A stretch of DNA of 61,827 nt from Oribacterium sp. UBA4274 (lineage in GTDB: Bacteria > Bacillota > Clostridia > Lachnospirales > Lachnospiraceae). The DNA lies in contig DGVW01000107.1 of the NCBI GenBank assembly GCA_002396005.1, positions 1 to 61,827 of the forward strand. Direction: 5' to 3'. The translations under genes and the position numbers were made by a program. The notes under the pieces were generated by a model, which made no database searches, had not been told where the DNA came from, and saw nothing but the letters and a program-made list of their open reading frames with translations. This document shows, piece after piece, positions 43,766 to 50,696 of the stretch (position 1 is the first letter of the stretch; every line of letters starts with the position of its first letter).

Positions 43766-43825
43766 TGGCAAGTTAAGTGATGAGATCTTGAAGCAGCTAT
43801 CAAATAAGTAGTATGACTATGTTAC

Positions 43826-43891
43826 TTGACATTACAGGGGCAACGCTATATATTAGCTCTGACTAACTGATATACTCCAAGGGGGTATATC
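43826..43891 (+). promoter_or_regulatory. Promoter with DtxR-like and CsoR-like sites
   Basis: TTGACA (43826) and TATATT (43849) at 17 nt. TTAG-N6-CTAA (43853-43866) overlaps the -10, as at the feo promoter. A 10-bp inverted repeat, GATATACTCC / GGGGGTATATC with one G-U-type position (43869-43891), follows the start site and resembles CsoR operators (TACCCCC/GGGGGTA). Confidence 0.55.
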
Positions 43892-43927
43892 GAAGGACTG
43901 TGTACTATGAAAGTAGAGTGAAGCAAG

Positions 43928-44332
43928 ATGTATATAGATGTTCCTTTTAATTCAACTGATCTAGTAGTACTACTGATCATCGGCGTGATGTTTGTGCTCG
44001 GTATCAAGACAGTTATCGGTTTTTTCAAAAAGCCGGCAGTACCAGTATCACCGGATGTGATGAAAGAAGATATGAAACCGGACAGTATATGTGAGGCAGG
44101 TAAAGCAATCACAATTTCAATAGATGGTATGATGTGCGGTATGTGTGAGAGCCATGTGAAGGACGCAATCAGAAAAGCATTTCCGGACGCAAGAGGACTT
44201 ACGGCATCCCATGAGACAGGCAAGGCAAGGTTTACACTAGAAAGAACCGTTTCTGTAAGAGAGATTATGACAGAACTTGATGAAACTGTTGCATCCCAGG
44301 GATATCGTATATTGGGAGTGACAACGCAATAG
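43928..44332 (+). CDS. Membrane-anchored HMA-domain protein
   Basis: 134 aa. One membrane helix (about 11-30), a short linker (FKKPAVPVSPD), then a heavy-metal-associated domain with GMMCGMCESHV (Cys70, Cys73), a CopZ-like loop. It would hold copper or another soft metal at the inner membrane face. The ribosome binding site is weak. Lies between feoB and the FeoB-associated gene, with its own metal-type promoter. Confidence 0.85.
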   Translation: MYIDVPFNSTDLVVLLIIGVMFVLGIKTVIGFFKKPAVPVSPDVMKEDMKPDSICEAGKAITISIDGMMCGMCESHVKDAIRKAFPDARGLTASHETGKARFTLERTVSVREIMTELDETVASQGYRILGVTTQ

Positions 44333-44466
44333 TGCAATTAGTGTGATGATTGGTGCGTTTAGTGATTTGAGAAATTGCCGGATAATATATAGTATATTTT
44401 CTTACATAAACCAAGCATGCATGTGCTTATGTAAGAAGAGTACGCATCTGAAAGAGGTATCAGGAC

Positions 44467-44718
44467 ATGACAGATATTATTGTAATAGGCATATTATGTG
44501 TAATTGCCATTTTAATCATACGAAGATTGATCATAAATTATAAAAAGTTCGGATCATGCGCTGCCTGCGAGGAAGCGCAGCTTGGACATTGCGACCATGT
44601 AGGACATAAAGAACTGGATGCAAGAAGAGTTGAACTTGATAAGTTCAAGCTGAACGAAGTGCAGAAAGCCATACTTGCAAAACATGCAAGAGAAAAGACT
44701 GAAAACTGCAAGAAGTAG
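44467..44718 (+). CDS. FeoB-associated Cys-rich membrane protein
   Basis: 83 aa: an N-terminal membrane helix (IIVIGILCVIAILII), then a Cys-rich cytosolic segment SCAACEEAQLGHCDH, and a basic helical tail ending ENCKK. This matches the small 'FeoB-associated Cys-rich' peptides found after feoB in Firmicutes, whose role in iron uptake is unproven. AGAGG lies 9 nt before the ATG. It was probably adjacent to feoB before the toxin repeat inserted. Confidence 0.85.
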   Translation: MTDIIVIGILCVIAILIIRRLIINYKKFGSCAACEEAQLGHCDHVGHKELDARRVELDKFKLNEVQKAILAKHAREKTENCKK

Positions 44719-44750
44719 TTGATAAAAATATCATTTACATATTGAGTTTA

Positions 44751-44919
44751 AAATACCTGTTGAAAAACAAAAGAAAAAGAATTAATATAAGAATATAAAA
44801 GGCGGTTGCCGTAGACGGTCAGCCCTTGAATTGATTAGTTACAAAAATAACCGCTCAAGTTTCTTAGGCTTTGGGGCGGTTATTTTTTTGTTATCTCGTA
44901 AACGAGATCGATGATAGTG
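44751..44919. repeat. Toxin-antitoxin repeat, copy B (toxin start lost)
   Basis: Keeps the antitoxin promoter, RNA and shared terminator, plus the last ~12 toxin codons, then stops abruptly where copy C begins. The toxin N-terminus, binding site and promoter are gone. Confidence 0.88.
44795..44890 (+). ncRNA. Candidate antitoxin RNA, copy B (orphan)
   Basis: TTGAAA (44760), 17-nt spacer, TAATAT (44783); terminator AATAACCGC / GCGGTTATT with T run. No intact toxin gene is opposite, so it could act only on toxin mRNAs from copies A and C. Confidence 0.6.
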
Positions 44920-44968
44920 CTTTAAAATACCTGTTGAAAAACAAAAGAAAAAGAATTAGTATAAGAAT

Positions 44969-45062
44969 ATAAAAGGCGCTTGCCGTAGACGGTCAGCCCT
45001 TGAAACTATAGTGTTAAAAATAACCGCTCAAGTTTTCTAGGCTTTGGGGCGGTTATTTTTTT
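44969..45062 (+). ncRNA. Candidate antitoxin RNA, copy C
   Basis: TTGAAA (44934), 17-nt spacer, TAGTAT (44957); terminator AATAACCGC / GCGGTTATT plus T run. Overlaps the 3' end of the copy C toxin mRNA. Confidence 0.65.
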
Positions 45063-45136
45063 GTTATCTCATAAACGAGACCGATGATAGCAACAATCAA
45101 AAGTCCAAACTGGAACAAATCACTGTAAGAAACCAT
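45053..45136 (-). CDS. Holin-like type I toxin peptide, copy C (27 aa)
   Basis: Encodes the same 27-residue peptide as copy A, with only silent codon differences, which argues that the peptide sequence is under selection. The binding site, the GGAGGG/CCCTCC/GGAGGG leader series and the upstream TATAGTC-N8-GACTATA (45247-45268) are conserved. Confidence 0.8.
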   Translation of the reverse strand: MVSYSDLFQFGLLIVAIIGLVYEITKK

Positions 45137-45385
45137 GGGACCCTCCTTTCTGGAGGGATCAACAAAACCCTCCGTGATGAAGGGCCAACCGCCTACCGCA
45201 AGGGCAAGCGCCGATGAGGATTATAACATACGAGCTGAAAATCTCCTATAGTCTAAAAAGTGACTATATAAGTACCGTGTAACCAGAATTAAAAAATTAT
45301 ATCAGAAAGCTGCTATGTGCAGATTGTGTTTAAATACTTGTTTATACACTGTGTTGAAATATCTAAAGTTCACATATGGAGTTTA

Positions 45386-45577
45386 AAATACCTGTTGAAA
45401 AACAAAAGAAAAAGAATTAATATAAGAATATAAAAGGAGCTTGCCGTAGACGGTCAGCCCTAAACAATATGTTATAAATAACCGTTCAGTTTAGAGGCTG
45501 GGGCGGTTATTTTTTTGTTATCTCATAAACGAGACCGATGATAGCAACAACTCCTATAGTTTAAAAAGTGACTATAT
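45386..45577. repeat. Toxin-antitoxin repeat, copy D (internally deleted)
   Basis: 192 bp: the antitoxin half and the last toxin codons are joined directly to the terminal inverted repeat TATAGTT-N8-GACTATA (45555-45576). The toxin start, leader and promoter are deleted. The end of this copy lies 60 nt upstream of the following DUF1703-type gene. Confidence 0.88.
45430..45516 (+). ncRNA. Candidate antitoxin RNA, copy D (orphan)
   Basis: TTGAAA (45395), 17-nt spacer, TAATAT (45418); terminator AATAACCG / CGGTTATT with T run. No toxin start opposite. Confidence 0.6.
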
Positions 45578-45637
45578 TTTTATGCTATTATATAGAAAAG
45601 AAACTTTCAAAAATGTTGAGATTGGGGGGTGAAGTCT

Positions 45638-47206
45638 TTGGAGAGAAAATTGCCGATTGGCATACAGGGATTTGAAAAGTTAAGAACAGATGGCTTTATA
45701 TATGCAGATAAAACAGAATACATTTATAAGCTTGTTCATAACAATGTCCCTTATTTCCTCAGCAGGCCCAGGAGATTTGGAAAGAGTCTCTTGCTTTCTA
45801 CATTAAAAGCATATTGGGAAGGAAAGAAAGAATTGTTTTCCGGACTGAAGATAGAAAAGATGGAAGAAAATAACAGTTCAGCGTGGAAACAGTATCCGGT
45901 ATTCTATTTCGATTTTAATGGTGTCAATTATCAGGAAAAAGGTGCACTTGAAGAAGCCTTAAGTATCCATCTGAGACGATGGGAGAAACAGTACGGGGTT
46001 GACCAAAGTGACAAAATATTAAGCGAAAGATTTCAAAATCTGCTGATTATGGCAAGAGAAAAAGCAGGTTTACGTTCTGTTGTACTGGTGGATGAGTATG
46101 ATAAACCACTCCTTGATACTGTTGAAGATAAAGAACTTCAGGAACACAACAGGGAAGTTATCAAAGGCTTTTTCAGTTCATTAAAAAGTTTTGATGAGTT
46201 CATACAATTCATATTTATAACAGGAGTTTCGAAATTCCACAAAGTTAGTATATTTAGTGATTTGAATCAATTAAAAGATATATCAGTGACAAAAGACTAT
46301 GGGGCACTTTGCGGAATTACAGAGGAGGAAATTAATTCGTACTTCAATCCTGAAGTTTCTAAAATGTCGAAGGAACAGGGCCTAAGTGAAGAAGAGTGTC
46401 TGGCAGAGCTAAAGCAGATGTACGATGGATATCATTTTTCTCCGGACAGCATAGGGGTTTATAACCCGTATAGTTTGTTAAATGCGTTTTATGACAAGGA
46501 TTTTGGAGCATACTGGTTTGAAACAGGTACGCCTGCTTTTTTAGTAAAGAAAATTCATAAAGAGAAATTTGATCTTCGCAAATTTTCCAATAAAACAATA
46601 TATGCCAATGAATCTGCCTTGAAGGATTACACCGGAGATACTCTGGATGCGGTACCATTACTGTATCAGACCGGATACCTCACTATATCAGATTATGATA
46701 AAGCTAAAAGACGATATACGCTTAGTTTTCCAAATAAAGAAGTTAAATTTGGATTTTTGGAAAGTTTGATGCCTTCATATGTTCCTAGGGCTAATGTAGG
46801 CAATGGTCTGGATATTTTTACATTGGATGAATATATCGAGAACGGAAATCTTGAAGAAATCAGAGAAGTGCTCACCGGACTGTTTGCAAATATTTCTTAC
46901 ACAACAGAAAATGATCCTTTTGAACATTATTTTCAATCAGTTATATATCTGGTCTTCACTCTGCTTAGCAAGTTTACTATATGTGAGATGCATACCTATA
47001 GCGGACGTATAGATTGTAAAGTAGAGACAAAAGATTATATATATCTTTTTGAGTTTAAACGCGATGATACAGCAGAAGCAGCTCTGGATCAGATAGAGAA
47101 AAAAGACTATGCACTTTCGTTTATTGCTGACCATAGAAAGGTATTTAAGATAGGTGTATCTTTTGATTCTGAGAAGAGAAAACTTGTTGGTTGGGCGATA
47201 GGATAA
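45638..47206 (+). CDS. AAA-ATPase-like / PD-(D/E)XK nuclease-like protein (DUF1703 type), second member
   Basis: 522 aa from the TTG at 45638 (GGGGGG about 8 nt upstream; a GTG at 45629 is possible). Classic family start LPIGIQGFEKLR and YADKTEYIYKLV, P-loop-like SRPRRFGKSLLLSTL, Walker-B-like VVLVDEYDKPLL, sensor-like FIFITGVSKFHKVSIFS, YDGYHFS, then the C-terminal nuclease-like domain with GRIDCKVETKDYIYLFEFK. It is closer to the common family type than the gene at 8415. Function is unproven. It sits directly after the toxin repeats, which suggests an accessory island. Confidence 0.87.
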   Translation: MERKLPIGIQGFEKLRTDGFIYADKTEYIYKLVHNNVPYFLSRPRRFGKSLLLSTLKAYWEGKKELFSGLKIEKMEENNSSAWKQYPVFYFDFNGVNYQEKGALEEALSIHLRRWEKQYGVDQSDKILSERFQNLLIMAREKAGLRSVVLVDEYDKPLLDTVEDKELQEHNREVIKGFFSSLKSFDEFIQFIFITGVSKFHKVSIFSDLNQLKDISVTKDYGALCGITEEEINSYFNPEVSKMSKEQGLSEEECLAELKQMYDGYHFSPDSIGVYNPYSLLNAFYDKDFGAYWFETGTPAFLVKKIHKEKFDLRKFSNKTIYANESALKDYTGDTLDAVPLLYQTGYLTISDYDKAKRRYTLSFPNKEVKFGFLESLMPSYVPRANVGNGLDIFTLDEYIENGNLEEIREVLTGLFANISYTTENDPFEHYFQSVIYLVFTLLSKFTICEMHTYSGRIDCKVETKDYIYLFEFKRDDTAEAALDQIEKKDYALSFIADHRKVFKIGVSFDSEKRKLVGWAIG

Positions 47207-47245
47207 TATATCTAATAATGCCGTATATTAAATTGTAAAAACCCG

Positions 47246-47274
47246 TTGACGATAGCTGTTTTTACTGTTAATAT
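47246..47274 (+). promoter_or_regulatory. Promoter of the large non-coding RNA
   Basis: TTGACG and TAATAT with an exact 17-nt spacer, 40 nt after the DUF1703-type gene. Confidence 0.6.
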
Positions 47275-47280
47275 CGCAGA

Positions 47281-47822
47281 GGAAAAATGCGTGAAACAGA
47301 GATGTTTTACAAATGATTTTATTGATTGAGTAGCCGACGGCATGCTAAGGCACCCAGGGGTGTTGGATACATGAAAGGTTGGCCCTGATAGAAAGGTCAG
47401 GAGGACTCAAATTTTATAAGTATTTAGCGGTATCTTATAAGGCTTTGCCGATAATCAGGACATCGCTGCACCTAATACGGACGAGGAGGTGCGGGTGTTG
47501 AGATTAACTGCTGAACGGAGTACATCACTCCATCTTGTGAAACGATCAATAGAGTTGCCTTTGTAAGCACTCTGGATAGACGGAATGGAAACTATATAGC
47601 TTGTCAGCGATGAGAAGTCAGAAAACATAAATGATAGATGCAGTGGGTAAAAACCTGTGCAGTCAGTAAGGCAGACAGCTAAACATCAGCTCTGTAGGGG
47701 TACGGATCAGATGTCGGCTTTAAGCATATATCAGAGGTGTGAGGGCATCGCAGAAGCAGAGTTTCTTCTATATATTGTTCGTTATACAGGTTGGAGTCAT
47801 GTTCATGGCTTCAGCCTTTTTT
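47281..47822 (+). ncRNA. Unidentified large non-coding RNA (about 540 nt), apparently structured
   Basis: The stretch between a good promoter and a strong terminator holds no credible open frame. It is G-rich on the plus strand relative to its surroundings and contains several local helices: CACCC-AG-GGGTG (47351-47362), CCTGA / TCAGG (47384-47401), CTGCACCT / AGGTGCGG (47466-47494), GATGTC / GGCATC (47710 with 47744-47749). RNase P, tmRNA, SRP, 6S and group II intron signatures were looked for and not found. Size and lineage suggest comparison with the ROOL, OLE and GOLLD classes, but I cannot identify it. Confidence 0.6.
47788..47822 (+). terminator. Terminator of the large non-coding RNA
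   Basis: A 14-bp stem (AGGTTGGAGTCATG / CATGGCTTCAGCCT) closing with G-U pairs on the plus strand, 2-nt loop, then TTTTTT. It could also be an attenuator for the pot operon. Confidence 0.75.
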
Positions 47823-47846
47823 GATGTGTGAAATGCCTGATCAAGT

Positions 47847-47990
47847 AGTACAGAACCCTGGGCAATTGACGGTGCAGTCATCGTGTAGACTTCGCTGCCG
47901 GGAAAACATGAAGTACAGAACCCTGAGCAATTGCCTGAAGTGCATACACATGCATCAAAGTTGTATGGGTGCCGGAAACCAAACTTCACT
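47847..47990 (+). repeat. Tandem duplicated motif in the potABCD leader
   Basis: Two consecutive units begin with AGTACAGAACCCTG-G/A-GCAAT followed by TG (47847 and 47912, 65 nt apart); each continues with a variable hairpin-capable segment and ends in TGCCGG(G)AAA. The tandem arrangement directly before the importer suggests a cis-acting RNA element; no known class was matched. Confidence 0.6.
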
Positions 47991-48003
47991 GGAGGGAAAA
48001 ACT

Positions 48004-49086
48004 TTGAGTAAGAATTTATTACAGCTACAAAATATAAGCAAATCCTACGATGGTCAGCTCATTTTGGACGATCTTTCCTTAGATATACATGAAAACAGCT
48101 TCGTTACCTTCCTCGGACCATCAGGATGCGGCAAGACCACAACACTCCGTATCATCGGAGGATTCGAGAAACCGGATCAGGGTCGTGTGCTTTTTGATGG
48201 TGCAGACATCACAGACCTTCCTGCCAACAAGCGTCAGCTCAATACTGTATTCCAGAAGTACGCGCTGTTCCCGCACATGAGCATCGCTGACAATATCGCT
48301 TTCGGACTCCGCATCAAGAACAAGCCGGAGTCATACATCAAGGACAAAATCAAGTACGCCCTCAAGCTCGTTAACCTTGACGGCTTCGAGAAGCGTTCCA
48401 TAGACTCCCTCTCCGGTGGTCAGCAGCAGCGTATCGCCATAGCCCGCGCCATCGTAAATGAGCCGAGACTCCTCCTTCTGGACGAGCCGCTGGGCGCTCT
48501 TGACCTGAAACTCCGTCAGGAGATGCAGTACGAGCTCATCAGACTCAAGAACGAGCTGGGCATCACATTTATATATGTAACACACGATCAGGAAGAAGCC
48601 CTCACCATGTCAGACTATGTGGTAGTCATGAACCAGGGTTACATCCAGCAGGCCGGAAGTCCTGAGCAGATCTATAACGAGCCTGAGAATGCCTTCGTCG
48701 CAGACTTCATCGGAGACTCCAACATCATCGGCGGCGTCATGCTTGAAGACTACGTAGTTCGTATCTGCGGCAAGACCTTCAAGTGCGTAGACGCAGGATT
48801 CGGTACCAACAAACCGGTAGACGTAGTTATCCGACCTGAGGACGTGGAGATCATCGAGGATGATGATCCTAAGGCAATCCTCCACGGTGAGATGACACAC
48901 ATCATATTCAAGGGTGAGATCTACGAGATGGAGTGCAGAAGTGAAGACGGCTTCGAATGGCTCATCCACTCAACCGAGATGCACGAACCGGGCAAGAAGG
49001 TAGGCCTCTATGTGAAGCCATCCAACATCCAGATCATGAACAAGCCGGAATCTGAAGATGAGGAGGCACTGGGAGTTGAAGAGTAA
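48004..49086 (+). CDS. potA: Spermidine/putrescine ABC transporter, ATP-binding protein
   Basis: 360 aa from a TTG start (GGAGG 8 nt upstream); an open extension into the leader is discarded because it runs through the tandem motif. ABC ATPase: Walker A GPSGCGKTT, Q-loop NTVFQKYALFPHM, signature LSGGQQQR, Walker B LLLLDEPLGALD, H-loop VTHDQEEA, then a TOBE-like domain (about 280-350, VDVVIRPEDVEI). It energises polyamine import. First of four tightly packed genes. Confidence 0.95.
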   Translation: MSKNLLQLQNISKSYDGQLILDDLSLDIHENSFVTFLGPSGCGKTTTLRIIGGFEKPDQGRVLFDGADITDLPANKRQLNTVFQKYALFPHMSIADNIAFGLRIKNKPESYIKDKIKYALKLVNLDGFEKRSIDSLSGGQQQRIAIARAIVNEPRLLLLDEPLGALDLKLRQEMQYELIRLKNELGITFIYVTHDQEEALTMSDYVVVMNQGYIQQAGSPEQIYNEPENAFVADFIGDSNIIGGVMLEDYVVRICGKTFKCVDAGFGTNKPVDVVIRPEDVEIIEDDDPKAILHGEMTHIIFKGEIYEMECRSEDGFEWLIHSTEMHEPGKKVGLYVKPSNIQIMNKPESEDEEALGVEE

Positions 49087-49906
49087 ATCATCAAGATATC
49101 TTGCGATGCCATATATCATCTGGATCGTGGGATTCATAGTTATTCCGCTGCTCACCATAGTTTACTATGGCTTTACAGACCCGAACCATGCCTTTACCCT
49201 CGGGAATCTGGCAGAGATTTTGGTATGGGAGAACTACAGACCTCTGTACAGGGCTATGCTCCTTGCAGCATCCTGCACGGCCATATGTTTTCTTTTGGCC
49301 TTCCCGCTGGCCATGATCCTCCGTGAACATAAAGTAGGACGAGGCTCCATCATAGTGTTCATATTCATCCTTCCCATGTGGATGAATTCACTGCTCCGTA
49401 TCCTTGCGTGGCAGACACTTCTGGAGAGAAAAGGCGTTATCAACGGAATGCTTACGGCCCTGCACCTGCCGGAACAGCACCTCATCAACACAACAGCTGC
49501 TGTCCTCATCGGCATGGTGTACGACTTCCTTCCGTTTATGATACTACCGCTGTACAACGCGCTCATGAAGATAGACGACAATACTGTAAATGCGGCATAC
49601 GACCTGGGCGCCAGCTTCTGGCAGACCCTTACTAAGATCATCCTGCCGCTGTCAGTTCCTGGCATCGTGTCAGGCGTAACTATGGTGTTCGTACCGGCGC
49701 TGACAACCTTTGCCATCTCCAACATGCTGGGCGGCGGCAAGATATATCTCATCGGTAATGTCATCGAGCAGGAGTTCATGCAGGACTCCGACTGGAACCA
49801 GGGTTCGGGACTGAGCCTGGTGCTCATGATATTCGTCATCGTATCCATGCTCTTTGTGAACCACTTCGATGACAAGTCAGATACAAGAAGAGGAGGTATC
49901 ATGTGA
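49076..49906 (+). CDS. potB: Spermidine/putrescine ABC transporter permease
   Basis: 276 aa if started at the TTG at 49076 (AGGAGG 9 nt upstream, 11-nt overlap with potA); an ATG six codons earlier (49058) is possible. Six membrane helices, and the permease EAA-type loop AAYDLGASFWQTLTKIILPLSVPG that docks on PotA. Translationally coupled to potA and potC. Confidence 0.93.
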   Translation: MKSKSSRYLAMPYIIWIVGFIVIPLLTIVYYGFTDPNHAFTLGNLAEILVWENYRPLYRAMLLAASCTAICFLLAFPLAMILREHKVGRGSIIVFIFILPMWMNSLLRILAWQTLLERKGVINGMLTALHLPEQHLINTTAAVLIGMVYDFLPFMILPLYNALMKIDDNTVNAAYDLGASFWQTLTKIILPLSVPGIVSGVTMVFVPALTTFAISNMLGGGKIYLIGNVIEQEFMQDSDWNQGSGLSLVLMIFVIVSMLFVNHFDDKSDTRRGGIM

Positions 49907-50694
49907 TGGAGAAAATGAAAAAAGCACTGTCAAACTGCTACCTCTCACTCATAGTACTGTTTATGTACGCGCCTATCGCGACCCTCGTGGTGCTGTCCTT
50001 CAACAGCGGCCGTTCCCGCGCCAAGTGGTCCGGCTTCACCACAGACTGGTATCTGGAGATGCTGGCGGACGATACCATCATGGCCGCCCTCAGAAACACA
50101 CTCATCATAGCGTTTCTGTCAGCACTCATCGCCACCATACTCGGCACACTAGCGGCTATCGGCATCAACAACATGAAGTCCTGGTCGCGAAACACGGTCA
50201 TGAGTATCACCAACATCCCGATGCTCAATGCAGATATCGTAACAGGTATCTCACTCATGCTCTGCTTCATAGCCTTCAAAATATCACTTGGTTTCCATAC
50301 CATACTGATAGCACACATAACCTTTAACCTGCCATATGTCATACTGAGCGTCATGCCGAAAGTAAGACAGTCAAGCAAGGACACCTACGAAGCGGCCCTC
50401 GACCTCGGCGCGACACCGATACAGGCCTTCTTCAAGGTGGTGCTGCCGGAGCTTATGCCGGGCGTCACCTCAGGATTTATGCTTGCATTTACCATGAGCC
50501 TCGATGACTTCATCATCACTCACTTTACGAGAGGTGCAGGCATAGACACCATATCAACTCTCGTATACAGTCAGGTCAGAAAGGGCATCAGCCCGACCAT
50601 GTACGCGCTGTCCACAGTCATATTCCTGACAGTCTTCATCGTACTTATGATAGGAAACTATGCGCCTGAGTGGCTCAGCAGGAGGAAAAAGTAA
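49903..50694 (+). CDS. potC: Spermidine/putrescine ABC transporter permease
   Basis: 263 aa, GTG start overlapping the potB stop (AGGAGG 6 nt upstream; ATG next codon also possible). Six membrane helices; EAA loop AALDLGATPIQAFFKVVLPE; the N-terminal VLSFNSGRSRAKWSGFTTDWY segment is typical of PotC. Confidence 0.94.
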   Translation: MMEKMKKALSNCYLSLIVLFMYAPIATLVVLSFNSGRSRAKWSGFTTDWYLEMLADDTIMAALRNTLIIAFLSALIATILGTLAAIGINNMKSWSRNTVMSITNIPMLNADIVTGISLMLCFIAFKISLGFHTILIAHITFNLPYVILSVMPKVRQSSKDTYEAALDLGATPIQAFFKVVLPELMPGVTSGFMLAFTMSLDDFIITHFTRGAGIDTISTLVYSQVRKGISPTMYALSTVIFLTVFIVLMIGNYAPEWLSRRKK

Positions 50695-50696
50695 GG

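Larger units (their letters stand above)
43423..43766. repeat. Toxin-antitoxin repeat, copy A (complete)
   Basis: About 344 bp, starting AAATACCTGTTGAAAAAC and ending in TATAGTC-N8-GACTATA plus T. Holds a plus-strand small-RNA gene and a minus-strand toxin gene facing each other. Nearly identical to copy C; copies B and D are shortened. Confidence 0.9.
44925..45269. repeat. Toxin-antitoxin repeat, copy C (complete)
   Basis: 345 bp, same boundaries and content as copy A, with scattered point differences. Abuts copy B. Confidence 0.9.

Noticed and set aside
43846..44337. 163-codon minus-strand frame over the membrane HMA gene
   Set aside because: Ser/Ile-rich shadow of the HMA gene on the other strand, without a binding site.
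43423..45577. Possible CRISPR array
   Set aside because: The repeats are 169-345 bp, unevenly spaced, and encode promoters, an RNA and a peptide; there are no regular spacers and no cas genes.
47281..47822. RNase P RNA, tmRNA, SRP RNA or ORF-less group II intron
   Set aside because: The conserved sequence blocks of these RNAs (for example the RNase P P4 strands, the tmRNA tRNA-like ends, the intron domain V hairpin) were not found.
47847..47990. Tandem glycine or guanidine riboswitch
   Set aside because: The conserved core sequences of these classes are absent; only the tandem layout is similar.
47791..48003. N-terminal extension of PotA in frame through the leader
   Set aside because: The extension is Cys-rich, unlike ABC ATPases, runs through the tandem motif, and the TTG at 48004 has a proper binding site.
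49234..49902. 222-codon open frame opposite potB
   Set aside because: Mirror frame of a membrane protein gene; composition (Met/Ser/Pro-rich) and lack of a binding site mark it as a shadow.
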